Positions 1 through 12,965 of a stretch of 64,000 bases of DNA are shown piece after piece. Within the stretch, counting starts at the first letter, position 1. Every line of letters begins with the position of its first letter. The DNA is from Rotaria sp. Silwood1 (lineage: Eukaryota > Rotifera > Eurotatoria > Philodinida > Philodinidae), in NCBI GenBank assembly GCA_905250075.1, contig CAJNOP010000213.1, positions 199,873 through 263,872 of the forward strand. The letters run 5' to 3'. The notes below the pieces were generated by a model, which did no database searches, was not told where the DNA came from, and saw only the letters and a program-made list of their open reading frames with translations. The position numbers and the translations under genes were made by a program.

Positions 1-615
1 CGTCAGTTGATCGTCTATCCTGTAAGTGAACAGCTCGTTAATTGGGCTTTCACGGTTCGAATTCAAGAACCAGGCGTACGACCAGCGCCAGTGGCAACTG
101 ATTGGCATCATCTCGGTCACATTGAAGATGTTCTTCCTTTATTATGGAACATAAAATTGGACTTTTTAGACATTGATAATCTCGTAAATTCATCGATTAT
201 CGTCAATCAGTTTCATGTCACCGATCGCAATCCATTACCTCGTTGGACATATGATCGTGTTACTTTGATTGGTGATGCTGCTCATCCGATGAGTCCCTAT
301 GGAGGCAATGGAGCTTCTCAAGCTATTATCGATGCCCGCGATCTTCTTTTGGCCTTCCGTACACATGGGATCACACCAACAGGTCTGGAAAAATACGATC
401 AACTACGACGAACAGTCTCACAGTCTTACATTTTAGCTGCTCGCGAGTTTGGTCCAGAGAAAATTTTGAAAATAGTCGCTGAACGATCTCCATTCGGATT
501 TCAAAATTTGTCGGAAGTAATATCGTCAGAAGAAATCGACGAGACATTCTCAGTGTACAGAAAACAAGTCAATTGGAATGCTGAAAAATTGAATCAAGAA
601 CCAGCGCTCTTTTGA
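1..615 (+). CDS. FAD-dependent monooxygenase, C-terminal part (5' end outside window)
   Basis: An open frame runs in from the window edge and stops with TGA at 613-615, giving about 204 residues. The diagnostic segment is near residues 90-115, where TLIGDAAHPMSPYGGNGASQ fits the second FAD-binding GD motif of PF01494-type aromatic hydroxylases (salicylate or kynurenine 3-hydroxylase-like). The family uses FAD and NAD(P)H to hydroxylate small aromatic substrates; the substrate here cannot be told. The N-terminal GxGxxG nucleotide fold lies outside the window. No intron is visible in this part. Bdelloids carry many such genes of possible non-metazoan origin, but nothing here alone proves transfer. 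The first in-window start-like codon (TTG at 7) is not a real start. Confidence 0.8.
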   Translation, partial: RQLIVYPVSEQLVNWAFTVRIQEPGVRPAPVATDWHHLGHIEDVLPLLWNIKLDFLDIDNLVNSSIIVNQFHVTDRNPLPRWTYDRVTLIGDAAHPMSPYGGNGASQAIIDARDLLLAFRTHGITPTGLEKYDQLRRTVSQSYILAAREFGPEKILKIVAERSPFGFQNLSEVISSEEIDETFSVYRKQVNWNAEKLNQEPALF

Positions 616-2941
616 ATCATCTCCTACTTATAAATATTGAAACTTCGTCAATCTCTCTCATATGTCCGTATTATCTTCTTCTCGGTGCCCCTTGTGACAT
701 TATCTACACAACTTTGTTTGTGTTTAATTATATAGTGCAACAGATTAGATATTTTCGATGATCATTTGGAATTTTCCTGGCCTTCAAACTTCGCTTCTAT
801 TTATCAGCCCATGAACAAAAATATGACTTTTGTAAATAAAGGGAATCAGAACTCTTCTACTTATAGACACTATCGTCCCAGGTACGAAATACCATGTCGA
901 AAAGTCATCCAAAATCCTGTAACGAACCCATGATATATGAGAAGTGTGCGTGTGAATGGTTATCTTGTCCTCACATCCACACTCTATAAGCAATTTTACA
1001 AATTTGGGCTTTAGTGATGTTCTCATTAATCACGAATACTCCAGCAGACATTGTGTATAATCGGTTCTTATTCAATAACATTTTTCTTCGACATATATTG
1101 ACTATCACTTTCTTTGAATTTGTTTCGAAATAATTTCATTTTCAGTCAGTCAGACGATGTTACATATGCTTTCCTTATTCTTTTTAGAAGTCTAATATTT
1201 TAATTTCATGAAAGGTATGAATCATTTTAAATAATTGAAACATAGTTTCAGATGTCTTTGATTGAGCTTGAACTTATGTATACCAGCTCGTTTTAGACTA
1301 CTAGTCAGTACGGAGGACGAAAATGAGTATGTTTTAACATGATACAATGATTTATTTATTTAATTATATTGAATTTTTATCGTGATAAACACATGACAGA
1401 ATATGATAAAAAGTTTCATTTTTTTTCGTCATTAACTACCTTTTGTTTTAAGAAAAAGTCTTTTTAAGGCTTTCAATCTATTTATTTTAATGACCACATA
1501 ATTATATTACAGTGTTGCCATAATCTATTACGTAATGCTTTATCAATTGTTGCTTAGAAACTTGTTTTTTCATTTACATGGACATAATACATATGAAAAG
1601 GAAAAAAATCAAATTGAAGATTGAGATTATTAAATTACAAAACCATAATCCATTAATTTTATCACGAATATATTTCATCATTTTCATCTCAATCTCTCTC
1701 TCTCTAATCGACTTGATTTTTTCTCGGTATAGCAATAAAACAATAAAAAATGTTCATCTGCTTATAATATAGACGAACAGATTTTTCACATATGACCACA
1801 TTCAAAGAATTATATGCTTTTCTTTTATTAAACTAATTAGTTGATTATTATTATCTGACATGAGCAGAAGTAAATGAAACAAGAGCAGATTGTGGATAAG
1901 CTCATTCATAGGAAAACAATCAATGGTATAGAAAGCTACAGCCTTAGGAAATGTACTTTTCCCCGCATAATGTCGAGAACAATAATTGAAAATAAGAGCT
2001 GATATTAGAGATATAAAAGAAATTTTTTTTCAGTAGTAATAAATAAAAACTAGAGGTTATATTACATAGATAAAAAATATCGACAAAAGTTTTTTTTACC
2101 TTGAACGCTAACATTCCTCAACAAATTATATCTCTTATCTGAATTTGCCCTCAGCATTGAATTATTATATTTCTTTAACGAAATAAATTTTGATTTGAGT
2201 TACACAAAGAATACATATGAGCGATTTTATTCGTTTGTTTTTCATCGATATATCTCGTTTTAGCACCATTGGTAGGACAATAAGATAGTTAAAGAAGAGT
2301 TGACATATGATACCAAGTCGTATCTTCATTGTACCCATTTTTTTATGGCAGAATCTTACAGACCAGAAATAATAAACACGTTTTATTAAAAAAATAGAAG
2401 TATGCCTACACAAACATTTATGTTTATATATACGACTGAAATAGTTAAAATACGATAAAAAAAAAAATATGAAAATTGATATGATTGAATAATAAATACA
2501 TAAAAATAGATGTGATTGCACCATTTATACGTCTCTTAAACAATTTTATATCTATTTTAGAATTTTAGATCTCTACGTGGACTAGATAAGACGTCAACGA
2601 AGTAAATTTTTTGATGATTATAATGATAGCAAAATAAAAAAAATACGAAATGAAAATTACAATTAATGAGTTATTTGAATATATTCTTTAATCTAAATTT
2701 TCTTTTCTTTTTACCGTTTATCAAGAAAACCAATCACATATTTTGCAGATTTTTCTAATGAACTTATTTATGAAGTATTTGAATTTCTCGATTATTTTCA
2801 TATATATGAAGTTTTCGTAATCCTCTTATAAATTCAACTCTTCCATTAATATTAATATTTCATCCATATCTGAATCAGCTTATCAACAATAGTATATAGA
2901 TATTATCAGAACCAGTGCCTATCGAATGAATTCACTTCGAT
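616..2941. other. AT-rich intergenic stretch without recognisable gene
   Basis: Short open frames occur here but none resembles a known domain or shows paired splice signals. The only structured element is a short telomere-like hairpin at 944-984. Confidence 0.5.
944..984. repeat. Telomere-like head-to-head pair 1
   Basis: A G-rich arm (AGTGTGCGTGTGAATGG) is followed after about 8 bases by a C-rich arm (CCTCACATCCACACT) that is nearly its reverse complement. It is a short member of the TGTGGG-like paired tracts repeated through this window. Confidence 0.55.
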
Positions 2942-3444
2942 TATCAAACTTATTCATTTATAGTCTTGCGTCTTCATCAATTCGAATTCTATCGAAAAAT
3001 CCCACAACCACACTCACATCCTCGTTTTCAAATTCAAGATGAAAAAGAAATTATTCGTTGCATGAATTATTTTTTAAATGCTACTAAATTTACTTTCGGA
3101 GCTGATTTTTCTATTACTCATAGTTCAATTTCAAACATTCTCAGTCATATTATTCCTTTGGAATAACTGTCTATACTAATTTTTAAATGTTATCATTTCT
3201 CTTTAAAAAAACTAATCGAATCTTTTTATAAAAATGATTATATGTCAATTCAACTACAAATAAGATTACAAATGTGACTTTTGAAGATGTTCGTACATTC
3301 GAAAGAATTAGAATGTTTCTTGCTTTATGTCCTCGACAACAATATCTTACAATAAAAACGTACATTAATGGTTTAGAACCAATAACACAATTTCTATTGG
3401 AAAATACGAAAGAGAATACGCGTCATTTGCGCTTATTATATTAA
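2942..3444 (+). pseudogene. Broken gene resembling a rotifer F-box/LRR-type family
   Basis: Frame 2 reads from about 2942 through an in-frame TAA at 3164-3166 (one change from CAA) and stays protein-like to about 3270. The text then continues in frame 1 from 3271 to a TAA at 3442-3444 (for example TFEDVRTFERIRMFLALCP and NTKENTRHLRLLY). So at least one nonsense codon and one frameshift are present. The alternating Leu/Ile and aromatic pattern and phrases such as LSHIIPLE and LCPRQQYLTIKTYI recall the bdelloid F-box/leucine-rich family, but no F-box is visible. The family call is from memory of similar rotifer proteins and is uncertain. That it is a decayed coding sequence is better supported than its identity. 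An open frame at 3487-3738 may be a further remnant. Confidence 0.4.
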
Positions 3445-5173
3445 AACTCATCTGTTCAAAATTACATCTATGGTAGTAATTCTTGCGTGTATCAACGAAA
3501 TATCGTTTTCAATTCATTGACAATAAATAAGAAATTCAATGGTTATCAAACAATTTTAAAATTCAACTCAATCGAAAGTGTTTTCAATTTTTTCTTTCAA
3601 AACTATATGATATACGTTTGTTTTATCTGTAATAGATATATAACAATTAAGAACCCTCATGAGTGTTTCATGCAATTTCACTTCGTCAAGTCAAAATTTA
3701 GCATCTTAATTCTTGAAAAATATCTTCAAAGTGATTAGAACTATCATATTCATTAATTGCTCAAGTGGGCGGTAGAAATGACATGATGTCTAAGAGAAGA
3801 ATCTTTATTGTAAGACATCGACTCATCTACTATAGTAAAAATAAAGAGTGATTGCTTATCAATGATTAAAAATTTCATATATTTTGTAATAATAGACAAG
3901 AGAAATGCAGACAGATCAAAACGATTTATAAAGTGATGTAGACTTTATCGATGTCCTCAAATGAAAACAGTATTTCTCTTGATTCCGCTCGATTTTGAAC
4001 CTCGTGAACCAACTATTTCATCTTTTGATTATTTTCTTAGCATATCATAAAACCATTCTTTACTTTCATTTGAGTGCCATATTCTGTATAAAATTAATAA
4101 TAGCTATAGACTGACAAGGTATAGAAATCAGCCTCAGTTTCATGTAAAAACAAATGCAAAACATGAGACGAGAAAAATGAACTCCTGTCCTTAGTAGAAG
4201 ATCTTGAGTGTTCTATTGTGTTTTATTTATTCTCATAAATTTTACTTAAAAGCACTTTCCAAGTCATAACAATCATTTGATAGAATCGGAAGAAGATTTT
4301 TAAATTTTAAAAAGCTTACAATTAACATTGACTACAGTCTTCTACTATATCTGATGCATTATTCCTTCTAAGAATATTGTCTTTTATGGAAAGCGTCGTT
4401 GATTTAAGTAATCGAAATTTCTCAATACCTTTTTGTGTCAAAAATATGTGTTAGTAAACAAATGGCAACATATTTCATAAAAGAAACAAAAAAATTTCGT
4501 AATTTTATTACTGTTCTTTCGTAATGTTTATTATATCTATGTATACTGAAGCTTTCTCTTCTATTATTTTCTTATACGTTTATAGTAGAATATAGTTTAT
4601 TTCTAGTCTTCTAATTGTATTATCAAGTTTCTATAGATTTGATAAGTTTTGTCGTCATCAATTTCTCACTGTTCAACACATGAGAAACTACCGAAACTTA
4701 TTTGAACTTATCAATTGGTAGCATATAATACATTTTAACTTTATCAAAAGAGAGTTGTAGATCTAAAAACTCAATCTTCACTCTCATCTAATTGCCAGCT
4801 CTATGTATTGTTGCTCACCTTCACCTTTAGCTATGTATCTACTTTCAGTTTACTTAGTAGCTTCTATAAAACTTTCTGTTTAGTTGATTATAAAAGCACG
4901 ACCATAGAATGTGGTTTTAATAGTATATATCTAAAGCAGTCAGTTCAATGTTAAACTCTTTTCAACGATGATATTCTAAAATTCGTTATAAAACTTTCAT
5001 ATTTGTCTTTTTTTTTTTAAATAAAAATTTTGAAAAATGATCATTCAAAAAAAGTTCAGTCTTGATTGTATAAACAACAAATTTCACAAGCATGTAGATA
5101 TCACCTTTCTCGAGGTATAAATTCTGAAATTGATAATAATTAATGTTCATTTATGTATTAGAACAGTCAAAAT
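3445..5173. other. AT-rich intergenic stretch, no gene recognised
   Basis: Apart from the short frame at 3487-3738, which could belong to the upstream broken gene, I see no coding or RNA feature. Confidence 0.45.
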
Positions 5174-6050
5174 ATGGCGTCAGATAATGATTATGATATA
5201 TTTGATTATAATTCAAATCAAGATTCTTTTGACATCGATTATCAAATTGATCTATTTGAGCTTGGTCAATGTTTAAAATCGAGAAAAAGTAAACGAAAAC
5301 TCAAGAAGTCTTCACATTCAATCTCATTGAAAGCTCTCAAATCCCAACCAAAACCAGTTAAAGTGAGTTGTATGAATGATAAAATAACATATAAAACTGA
5401 ACGAAAGCCATTTCATTGTGAGCGTTTTTCGAAAAAGTCAAAGATTTTCGAATGTGATAAAAAATTTCATGTAAAATCAACAATTCTATCTAATCACATA
5501 TCAACATATTCATCAAAACAATCAATCAATTTTTTCAATCAAATGTGCCATCGAACCCCTCGAAAATACTTGCAGCTAAATACTTACAAAGTTTTTCAAA
5601 CTTTCGTCGTCATTTCCATCTTATTGATCATCAAAAAATAAAGTTGTCTTCTCAAGATCATCCTAATATTGGTATAAGTGATATTCGTCTTGCACCAATA
5701 GACCAATCTGTTCAAAAAGATTTTATGAAAACGTTAAATGAAAATATTTCTTATTCACCAGATTTAATTTATCATGGTACAAAATCAGATAATATCAAAA
5801 GTATTCTTCGTTATGGGTTTTTGATACCAAGTCAAGCTCATCCATCTGATAGCTGAGCACCTATTATTGCTTCAGCAAATGGTCAAGCGTTTGGTAGTGG
5901 AATTTATTCAAGTCATTCAGCTGTTTTTTCATTAACATATGTCAATGCTACCAATACTTTTAGTATGTGCAGCGATACCAAAACGGGATAGTGTTGGAAA
6001 TATTAAACGATCTCATAGAAGTATATTAGTTGTATCCCATGGATCATAAA
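5174..6050 (+). pseudogene. Degenerate ADP-ribosyltransferase-like (PARP-fold) protein gene
   Basis: The start at 5174 opens an acidic N-terminus followed by a Lys-rich segment (KSRKSKRKLKK). Around 5540 the sensible reading shifts to another frame, which carries DLIYHGTKSDNIKSIL and then, past a TGA at 5854-5856, FGSGIYSS followed by SLTYV. HGT...G.GIYxS is the core of the PARP/ART NAD-binding fold (H-Y-type motifs). Around 5950 a second frame change is needed to reach a plausible C-terminal strand (LLVCAAIPKRDSVGNIK). Two frameshifts and a stop argue for a pseudogene. A distantly related intact ART-like domain is encoded at 43622-44563. The function of the intact ancestor is unknown. Confidence 0.55.
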
Positions 6051-6059
6051 TTATACCAT

Positions 6060-9000
6060 TGTTTCTAATTGATTTTAAATATCTAAACATATCATATGTG
6101 AATTAGCCTTCCTTTAATGAAGTAAAGTAATCTAAGATGTATAACAAGAATGAAATAAACAAAAACCCTAATATTATTTCAAGAAAATAATGACAAAAAC
6201 TGTTAAATTGCATGAATGATGAAATACGAAGGAACAATCAATATCAGATGCGATCATTTTGAATTCTTTAATTGATGCAATTTTTATTGTTCGAAATAAA
6301 AATGAAAATTCATAATTGATCTTGAAAGATGAAGAAATTAACAATAAAAATTACAAATTACAGTTTAACAGAAATGCACATGTCACACAAAATATGTTTA
6401 TTGGTATTGTACAGATTTATATCTCTCGACTTGAGCAAACCTATAACATGTACTCCGAAGTTACGAGTATGATTGGTTATTGTATCAGCACCGAATTTAC
6501 ACGCTCTTCTTATTAAAAATATTTTTTCTTCTTCTATGTTTTTATCTTCCATTATTTTAATGATTGTTTTCTCTCAATATAATGCCATATATTTATAATG
6601 AACTGTTTAAATTGCCTTCTGAAAGGAAAATCAAATTCTATACTAACATTATGGTATGTAGCGATAAAATTTCTATCACACAATGATGTTCAGATGATTT
6701 CGATACAAATTTTTTCATGTAAAAGATAAAATCTATAGTTATCCGATGGTTTTTACATGATTCTAACATGTTATATGTTTGTAGTCTGTTTCATGCTAGA
6801 ATGATCTACATTGTTGCAAGTTGTGAATCGGCTTCATACTGATAGATTAGAACAAAATCTTATTTTCATCATAAAAATTATTATTTATAGGAATTGAATA
6901 TCTAAGGTGTGGCGTGAGTGTGGACTTTCCTTCACTAAGTGACCTACCCACATCCCACACTCTGATACTCTATCCAGAAGATGAAGAAAATGAGACATTT
7001 AAGTTGCACCTGTAAATTGCAAACTTCTAACTGTGTATTTATTCCTGTGAGTCATGTTCTTTAGATGTGCAGCTACCAGATCTATTCATTATTTTTCTCA
7101 TGCTGGACTTCTGAAATATTCTGTAAGCTTTGGTCGAGTAAATATAATTATATCACGTATATGGCCCATAAGACGAAAAATTGTTCAAAGGAGAAAAAGT
7201 AAATCGATAGAGACTAGCTGCAATCTCATGATGACGACGAACAGTTTGGCTTGAGCTATTACCCATTTTCATAAATGAAATTCGCTTTTTATTTTATCTT
7301 ATCATCCATCATCTGTCGCAAACGTAGATAAAAATATGTTCAACAATTAACACTCCATGGTGTGCCATGCAAAACAAGTCTTTTGTTGACAAGTTTACTT
7401 TAATGACATCGAGTATTTATTAATGAAATATCTATTATTTGTTACAGTAGCTGATAATATTTTCCATTGAATTTATATTCACATACGGTGTGAGAAAAAC
7501 ATTGCTTGACATTACCAATTGCGTGTAGACATTCAAAAATATGAATCTTGCGCGTTGTAGACAAATATCTATTTCTTTTGTCTTCAGGCTATGAATGTGT
7601 CGTTGTGAGAGTGAACAGAAAATCCTCACGCATCATGCCACACCTTCACCTTCAGGTTTCGACCTCTCGAGTCAATGTACGTAATGCATAATGATGTCCA
7701 TTATTTGATCTACGTAGTTGTACGATGATATCTCGATAGGCATACAACAAGTTTTAGCGAATATACTCGTGTTTGTACAGCAAACAGTTGCTCATTATTG
7801 CAATTCTTTCGGAAGTTTTTTTATCTCAACTCAGATAATTAATAGATTTTTTACGTACAGTTTTCTGATATTCAGTGAATGATGAACTAATCTAGAGGGA
7901 GAACAAAGAAACTAGTAAAATTAACTTTGAACTTTTCATGAGAGAAAGGAGCCTAGAGGAACACTTGATGTAGCCAATAATGACACTTGCTTTGATCTCA
8001 ATCACGTAAACTATGTAGCGCTACATAAGATAAAAGAATTTAATACAGCGCATAGCATTTTCGAGTATTATCATCTAATATTCGATTACAGAACTTGATA
8101 CTGATATTTTGCTGATTGAAATTCTTTTGAGATAGGATCCATGATGACAAAATGTTGTTTACTTTCGAATATTTCATCAGTCATATGCGAATCAACTTGT
8201 AGTTTTATTGATTTAGTCTTTAAGTTCCTTTAAAACATTTTCACATAAAATGATACACTTAAGCAAGGCTACAATATGCCGAGCTCAACTGCGAATGACA
8301 GGAAGTAACAGAAATTACAACTTCATGCTATGTTGCTTTCATATCACAGCACTGAAATTGATGATTGTTTTATGGAAGCGATTACTGTCTCATTGATCCA
8401 AAATTGTTTCATGTGATTGTCTCATGTTTCATCTACTAAGCCAAATTTGTTGGAACTATTCGTTGTCGCTGGATGATACAATCACTAGCGATTGTGACTA
8501 ATTGAAAGTGCCTTTTGATAGTAAGAAAGAGTTTTTAGAGTCTATTATAAGATCATATTCAAAATCAATAGTACGCTTGGCAGTCAACAATAACCGACAA
8601 TTAAGTGGTACCGAATTTCGCATGATTTTAAGCAATTTCTCTAAATATAAAAGCGTCTTCTTATACTTTCCTGTTGAATTATGCATCAAACCATCCTTAA
8701 ACATGAACGACTATCAGTTCTTAGCAATACAGTGAAACAAGCTTCTTTGGACTTTCAGAAACTTTTCTTTTATATCTGAAGAGCTTATTTGCAGTTCTCA
8801 TCAATGATGCGTGCACGAACTGACGTGGTCGTTGATGATAAACATGTTTAAATGATAAAATGCAAGATTTTGTTGCAGGGTTCAAATAATTTTCTCACAG
8901 CACAAAAGTTCCGTCCAATATTCATCCATTTTTCAATCGACAGTACTAATTTTTCAGTGGTGTCAATCAATGATGGATAATTAGTTGGTTGGAGTTTCAG

Positions 9001-9832
9001 CTAGATTTCGAATGCTTTTTAACAGCAACTTTTTTGTAAATTTGGTTTTTAAAATTATTTGAGAAAGATTTATCCTGGCTGTATAGGATTCAGCCTCATG
9101 AAACATTTTTCATGACTTTACTTATTGATGTTGATCTTGTGATAGAAAAGTCAAATAAAGAGAAAAATATTAAATAATATCTTTTAACGCATAGCCGTAT
9201 GACTTAACTAGTACTCAATGACTGCACTTAAAATATGAAGGAAAAACTTTTCGTGCGTCACAATAATTTTTTTATCTCTAATGTCATATTGAAAGAAAAT
9301 AAATATGAACATACCATTAGATAGTGGAGACATTGTTAGATATCTTATTTTGGCATCATTTTTCTATCACCTTTCATTTCAAAGCACAACACAAAAATAC
9401 AATTCCTTTTACAGACTGATTCCCATTTTTTTGTCTGTTCACAATGGGGAGTTTACTGATTAGCCACCGTTAAACTTCTCTCAAAGTGTTCACATATCAT
9501 GTTTGATCCTATGGATGCGGAAAAATTACACTTTATAGCTAATTATTGAAGTTCGGTTGAAGAACTCTTTGTAAGCATCCGAAGTGATCAAATGAAGGGC
9601 GACGTAATATCACCGAATAACGTCAGTCTTGTTTTGTATGTCGTATTTGAGAAATTTCTTTAAAGGAATGTGACCTGCTATGTTAGTTAAGGTGGCTAAT
9701 AGCTAGCAAATGCATTATAAATAAACAACAAAACAATTTCATTCCTTCGTTTTTTTCATTTTTCTAAAGCAAATAGGCAGTTACGTTGATAGCATTCTGA
9801 CAATAGTCATTCTTCATACATCATTATCTTAA
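6060..9832. other. Intergenic stretch, no gene recognised
   Basis: Several short frames (for example around 7054-7254 and 8502-8735) show no recognisable motif, compositional bias or splice partners. A telomere-like pair lies at 6906-6962. Confidence 0.45.
6906..6962. repeat. Telomere-like head-to-head pair 2
   Basis: GGTGTGGCGTGAGTGTGG is followed after about 20 bases by CCTACCCACATCCCACACTC. Both arms have a hexameric TGTGGG-like rhythm and can pair imperfectly as a hairpin. Confidence 0.65.
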
Positions 9833-10870
9833 ATGTCGACTGCCATTGCACTTAATGAAATAACAGTGCAATTTACACGATTTACGCCTCTAATAATATT
9901 CTTTCTTGGTCTCATTGGAAATATTTTTAACATAATTATATTTACTCGTCGGTCACTTATCAGCAATCCGTGCACTATCTATTTGCTGAGTGCAACTTTT
10001 TCGAATGTAAGTGTATTATTGTTTGGATCGCTCATTCGTTCAATGATGGATGGCTTCGGCATTGATATGATTGGTAACAATTTGGCTTTATGTCGCATTC
10101 GTTATATGATTCTTCATCCATCTCTGACACTTTCGACATGGTTCCTTGTTTTAGCCAGTGTCGATCGTTTCTGCATTACTTCTTACAATAGAAAAGTTCG
10201 TAGTTTCAACAATTTGTCAACAGCACATCGTTCAGCGATCGTAGCAACTTGTCTTTGTTTGATTGTCTATAGTCATGTTCTTGGTTTCTTTGAAATAGAA
10301 CAACGTACATCGGGTCCTTATTGTTATGCTCGAGTTGGAACATATCGACTCTTCTACGATTTTCTTTTCTTTGCATCATTCAGCTTTTTACCACCTATAC
10401 TAATGATAATTATCGGACTCGCCACGTTGCATAATCTTCGCCAAGTGCGTGCTCGAAGCATTTCGGCCACATCCATCGACAGCACGACAGCGTCCCCAAA
10501 TCAATTGCACAAAAAAGATCGACAGTTACTTGTGATGCTTTCCATTCAATTGATCGTCACAATTATATGTACATTGCCTCATGCTATTCAAAAACTCTAC
10601 GCAACATTCACAGTCGATTTCGATAAAAGTCTTTACCAATCAGCTGTTGACAATTTGATTTCTCAAATTACGCGACAACTCTTATATATTGATTGTAGCA
10701 TCAGTTTTTATCTGTAAGTCTTGATTTTTTATTGCCAAAATAATCGTCTGAAATATGTATTTCTTAGGTATAACATGGTATCGACAAGTACATTTCGTAA
10801 AGAATTCATTCAGCTGATCAATAAGACTATTATGTGCGTGCTCGGTAATAATGTCCATATTCAAGGATAA
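9833..10870 (+). CDS. Rhodopsin-family GPCR (orphan, neuropeptide-receptor-like)
   Basis: Two exons, 9833-10713 and 10768-10870, join across a 54-bp intron (GTAAGT...TTCTTAG) to give 327 residues. Seven hydrophobic segments are visible. TM1 has GNIFN (N30), a conserved Cys is at 87 before TM3, and the TM3 end carries DRF (111-113) in place of DRY. A Cys in the second extracellular loop (GPYCYARV) can bridge to Cys87. TM7 runs across the splice (SISFYLYNMV), where NPxxY is altered to a FYLY form, followed by FRKEF of helix 8. This DRF/FYLY style fits the large set of divergent bdelloid peptide-receptor-like GPCRs; the ligand is unknown. The splice is well supported because exon 2 completes TM7. 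A second receptor of the same style is on the minus strand at 20509-21748. Confidence 0.85.
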
Positions 10871-11069
10871 TTTCCAGGTTTGATCAAATTCAATCTCACA
10901 GCAATGCGGTCGAAAGCGATCTAACGGACATGGATGACTGATGCTTAAGCAGTAACTATCAGTCATCGGTTCAACACAGTGCAAACAGGCCATAAACAGT
11001 AAAAGAAAATGTTCAAGATTAAAAGTGTTTGATGTAGAATATCGATATTTAGCGTCGTACAATTTGAAA

Positions 11070-11282
11070 ATGGTGTGGGTGCAGGTGTGGGTGCAAGGTG
11101 TCGGTGCGAGTGGGTGTGGGTATGTGGATGTGAGTGGGTGTGGGTGTGTGAGTGATGTGGGTGTGGATGTGGCTGTGTGGGATGTGGGTGCGGGTGTGAG
11201 TATGAGTGTGAATGTTGATGAAGAGATGCATTAAACCCACACACCCACACCCAGACCCGGACCCACGCCCTACGCCCACACC
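11070..11282. repeat. Long telomere-like tract pair 3 (G-rich then C-rich)
   Basis: From 11070 to about 11215 the plus strand is an irregular array of GGTGTG/GATGTG/GAGTGG hexamers; after a short AT spacer, 11234-11282 is C-rich (CCCACACACCCACACCCAG). This is the longest tract in the window. Open frames in both directions across it encode only low-complexity His/Thr/Pro or Val/Gly text and are not genes. It lies about 200 bp downstream of the GPCR stop codon. Confidence 0.85.
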
Positions 11283-11597
11283 CTGTCTGATAAATGTGAT
11301 TCATATGAACTGCGTTGTTCTATGACGAAGGCGAACGTCATAGCATTCATTTCCGCAAAGTTGCCTTGGTATCGCTAAACAATCGATTAATGATGCGTAA
11401 TAAGCTTTGTTGAAAGAAAAAAAATCGTTCGGTCAGCTTAATAGTCGATTTATTTCGGTTCTCTTCATTGCAATCGAGCTGAAATTTTAACCAATGATTG
11501 CTTTTCATGAAAGAAGATTTCTTCGAAAATTTCATGCTTGTTCATTAAGATAGCGCCGAGAGACAGGAACCGACATTTTCCCTTTTTGAGAGATGAA

Positions 11598-11690
11598 GGT
11601 GTAGGTGAGTCTCGGTGTGGGTACGGCTGTTAGTGTGCGCACAAATCTCGTTGAAGTGACATTCTAAGACCCCATTCAGACACCCACGAT
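11598..11690. repeat. Weak telomere-like pair
   Basis: A G-rich arm (GGTGTAGGTGAGTCTCGG and GGTGTGGGTACGG, 11598-11640) is followed by a short C-rich arm (ACACCCACG near 11679-11688). Degenerate but of the same polarity as the better copies. Confidence 0.4.
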
Positions 11691-12025
11691 GAATGGCAAT
11701 GTACATGTGAATTGTGTAAACATAGTGCCGAAGAAAACCAAGATTCTTACTTTTTTTTGTTTCTATATTATTGTTTGTGTGTTTGCACAACACCAAGAGC
11801 TTTTTGCCACGTTTTGTCTCTATACTTCTATCGAATTGACGAGTTTGAATAGAAAAAAAAAAAATGCGAGGAAATCAATTTATTATTATTCATCCCACCA
11901 TATTGATTCTGTTTCGTTTCTTTTTATTGATTCTATTGTATTGTTTTTCTTTCCAACCTTCGTTTGCTTTTCATGTACACAATAAACCTTCCCATGCTAA
12001 CGCGTTAGTTACCTTGTCTCACTTA

Positions 12026-12965
12026 CACAATGATCCAAAAGTCTTGGTTGTTCTGAGACAAAATCGCTCGTTCTCCCTTATTACAAATCCAAGAGTGTTC
12101 AACATCGGATAACTAATCCCTTGTAACTAGATAAGTATTACTCTGAATTCTCAGATATCTAGCCCTTATTATAGTGGTAATATATAGGTTTGTATGATAG
12201 AGAAGATTTTGTTTTTCCATGTCCTTAAAACAAAATAGCAAAGGGTTACGTAATAGGAAAAAAAGAAAAAGTAAAAAAAAAGACGTAAAAATGAGGAAAT
12301 ATTAAGATAATTGTAAAGAGAATCAGAATATCTTAAGATTAATTAAATATTTATAGTATAATTTATTTATTTAAATACCATTAGCTTTTATTTGATCTAT
12401 ATTAGCACGCGGTCATTGTCAAGTTAAAATTTGTTGTCTAAGTGTTTATATTTTCGAGACATTAATATTTAGTAAAAGTGATGGAATTAAATGAAAACAC
12501 CAAAAATTAAACGTTGGAAAAAGCAATCACAAAATGAGAAATAGATGGAAAAAGATTTGTTGATATTAAATGATGGACAATGGTCATATGCTAATATATA
12601 TCAAATGAGACCTAATGATATTTAAATAAATAAATTATACTATAGACATTCAATTAATCTTAAGATATATTTCTTTTCTTTATAATTCTCTTAATATTTC
12701 CTCATTTTGATGTCTTTTTTTTACTTTTTCTTTTCTTTCTATTACGTAACCCCTTGCTATTTTGTTTTTAGGAAATGGAAAAAAATCTTCTCTATCGTAC
12801 AAATCTATACATCACCACTATAATAAGGGCTAGATATCTGAAAATTTAGGGTAATACTTATCTAGTTACAAGGGATTAAATGTCCAATTTTGAGCATTCT
12901 TGGGTTTGTAATAAGGGAGAACGAGCGATTTTTCTAATAATGACCAAGGCTTTTGGATCACCCTG
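12026..12965. mobile_element. Tc1/mariner-type non-autonomous fold-back element, long TIRs
   Basis: The outer ends are CACAATGATCCAAAAG on the left and, on the reverse strand, CAGGGTGATCCAAAAG on the right, each directly bordered by TA (12024-12025 and 12966-12967). TA is the usual mariner target duplication. The inverted arms extend about 350 bp, roughly 12026-12375 against 12618-12965, with shared blocks such as TTCTCCCTTATTACAAA and CTTGTAACTAGATAAGTATT. The central 240 bp carries no transposase frame, so the element must have moved in trans or be a fold-back derivative. Arm identity is high but not perfect, so it is not extremely recent. Confidence 0.8.

Noticed and set aside
10963..11304. 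Open frames across the telomere-like array on both strands (His/Thr-rich or Val/Gly-rich)
   Set aside because: They are translations of a simple hexamer tract, with no start context, domain or splice support.
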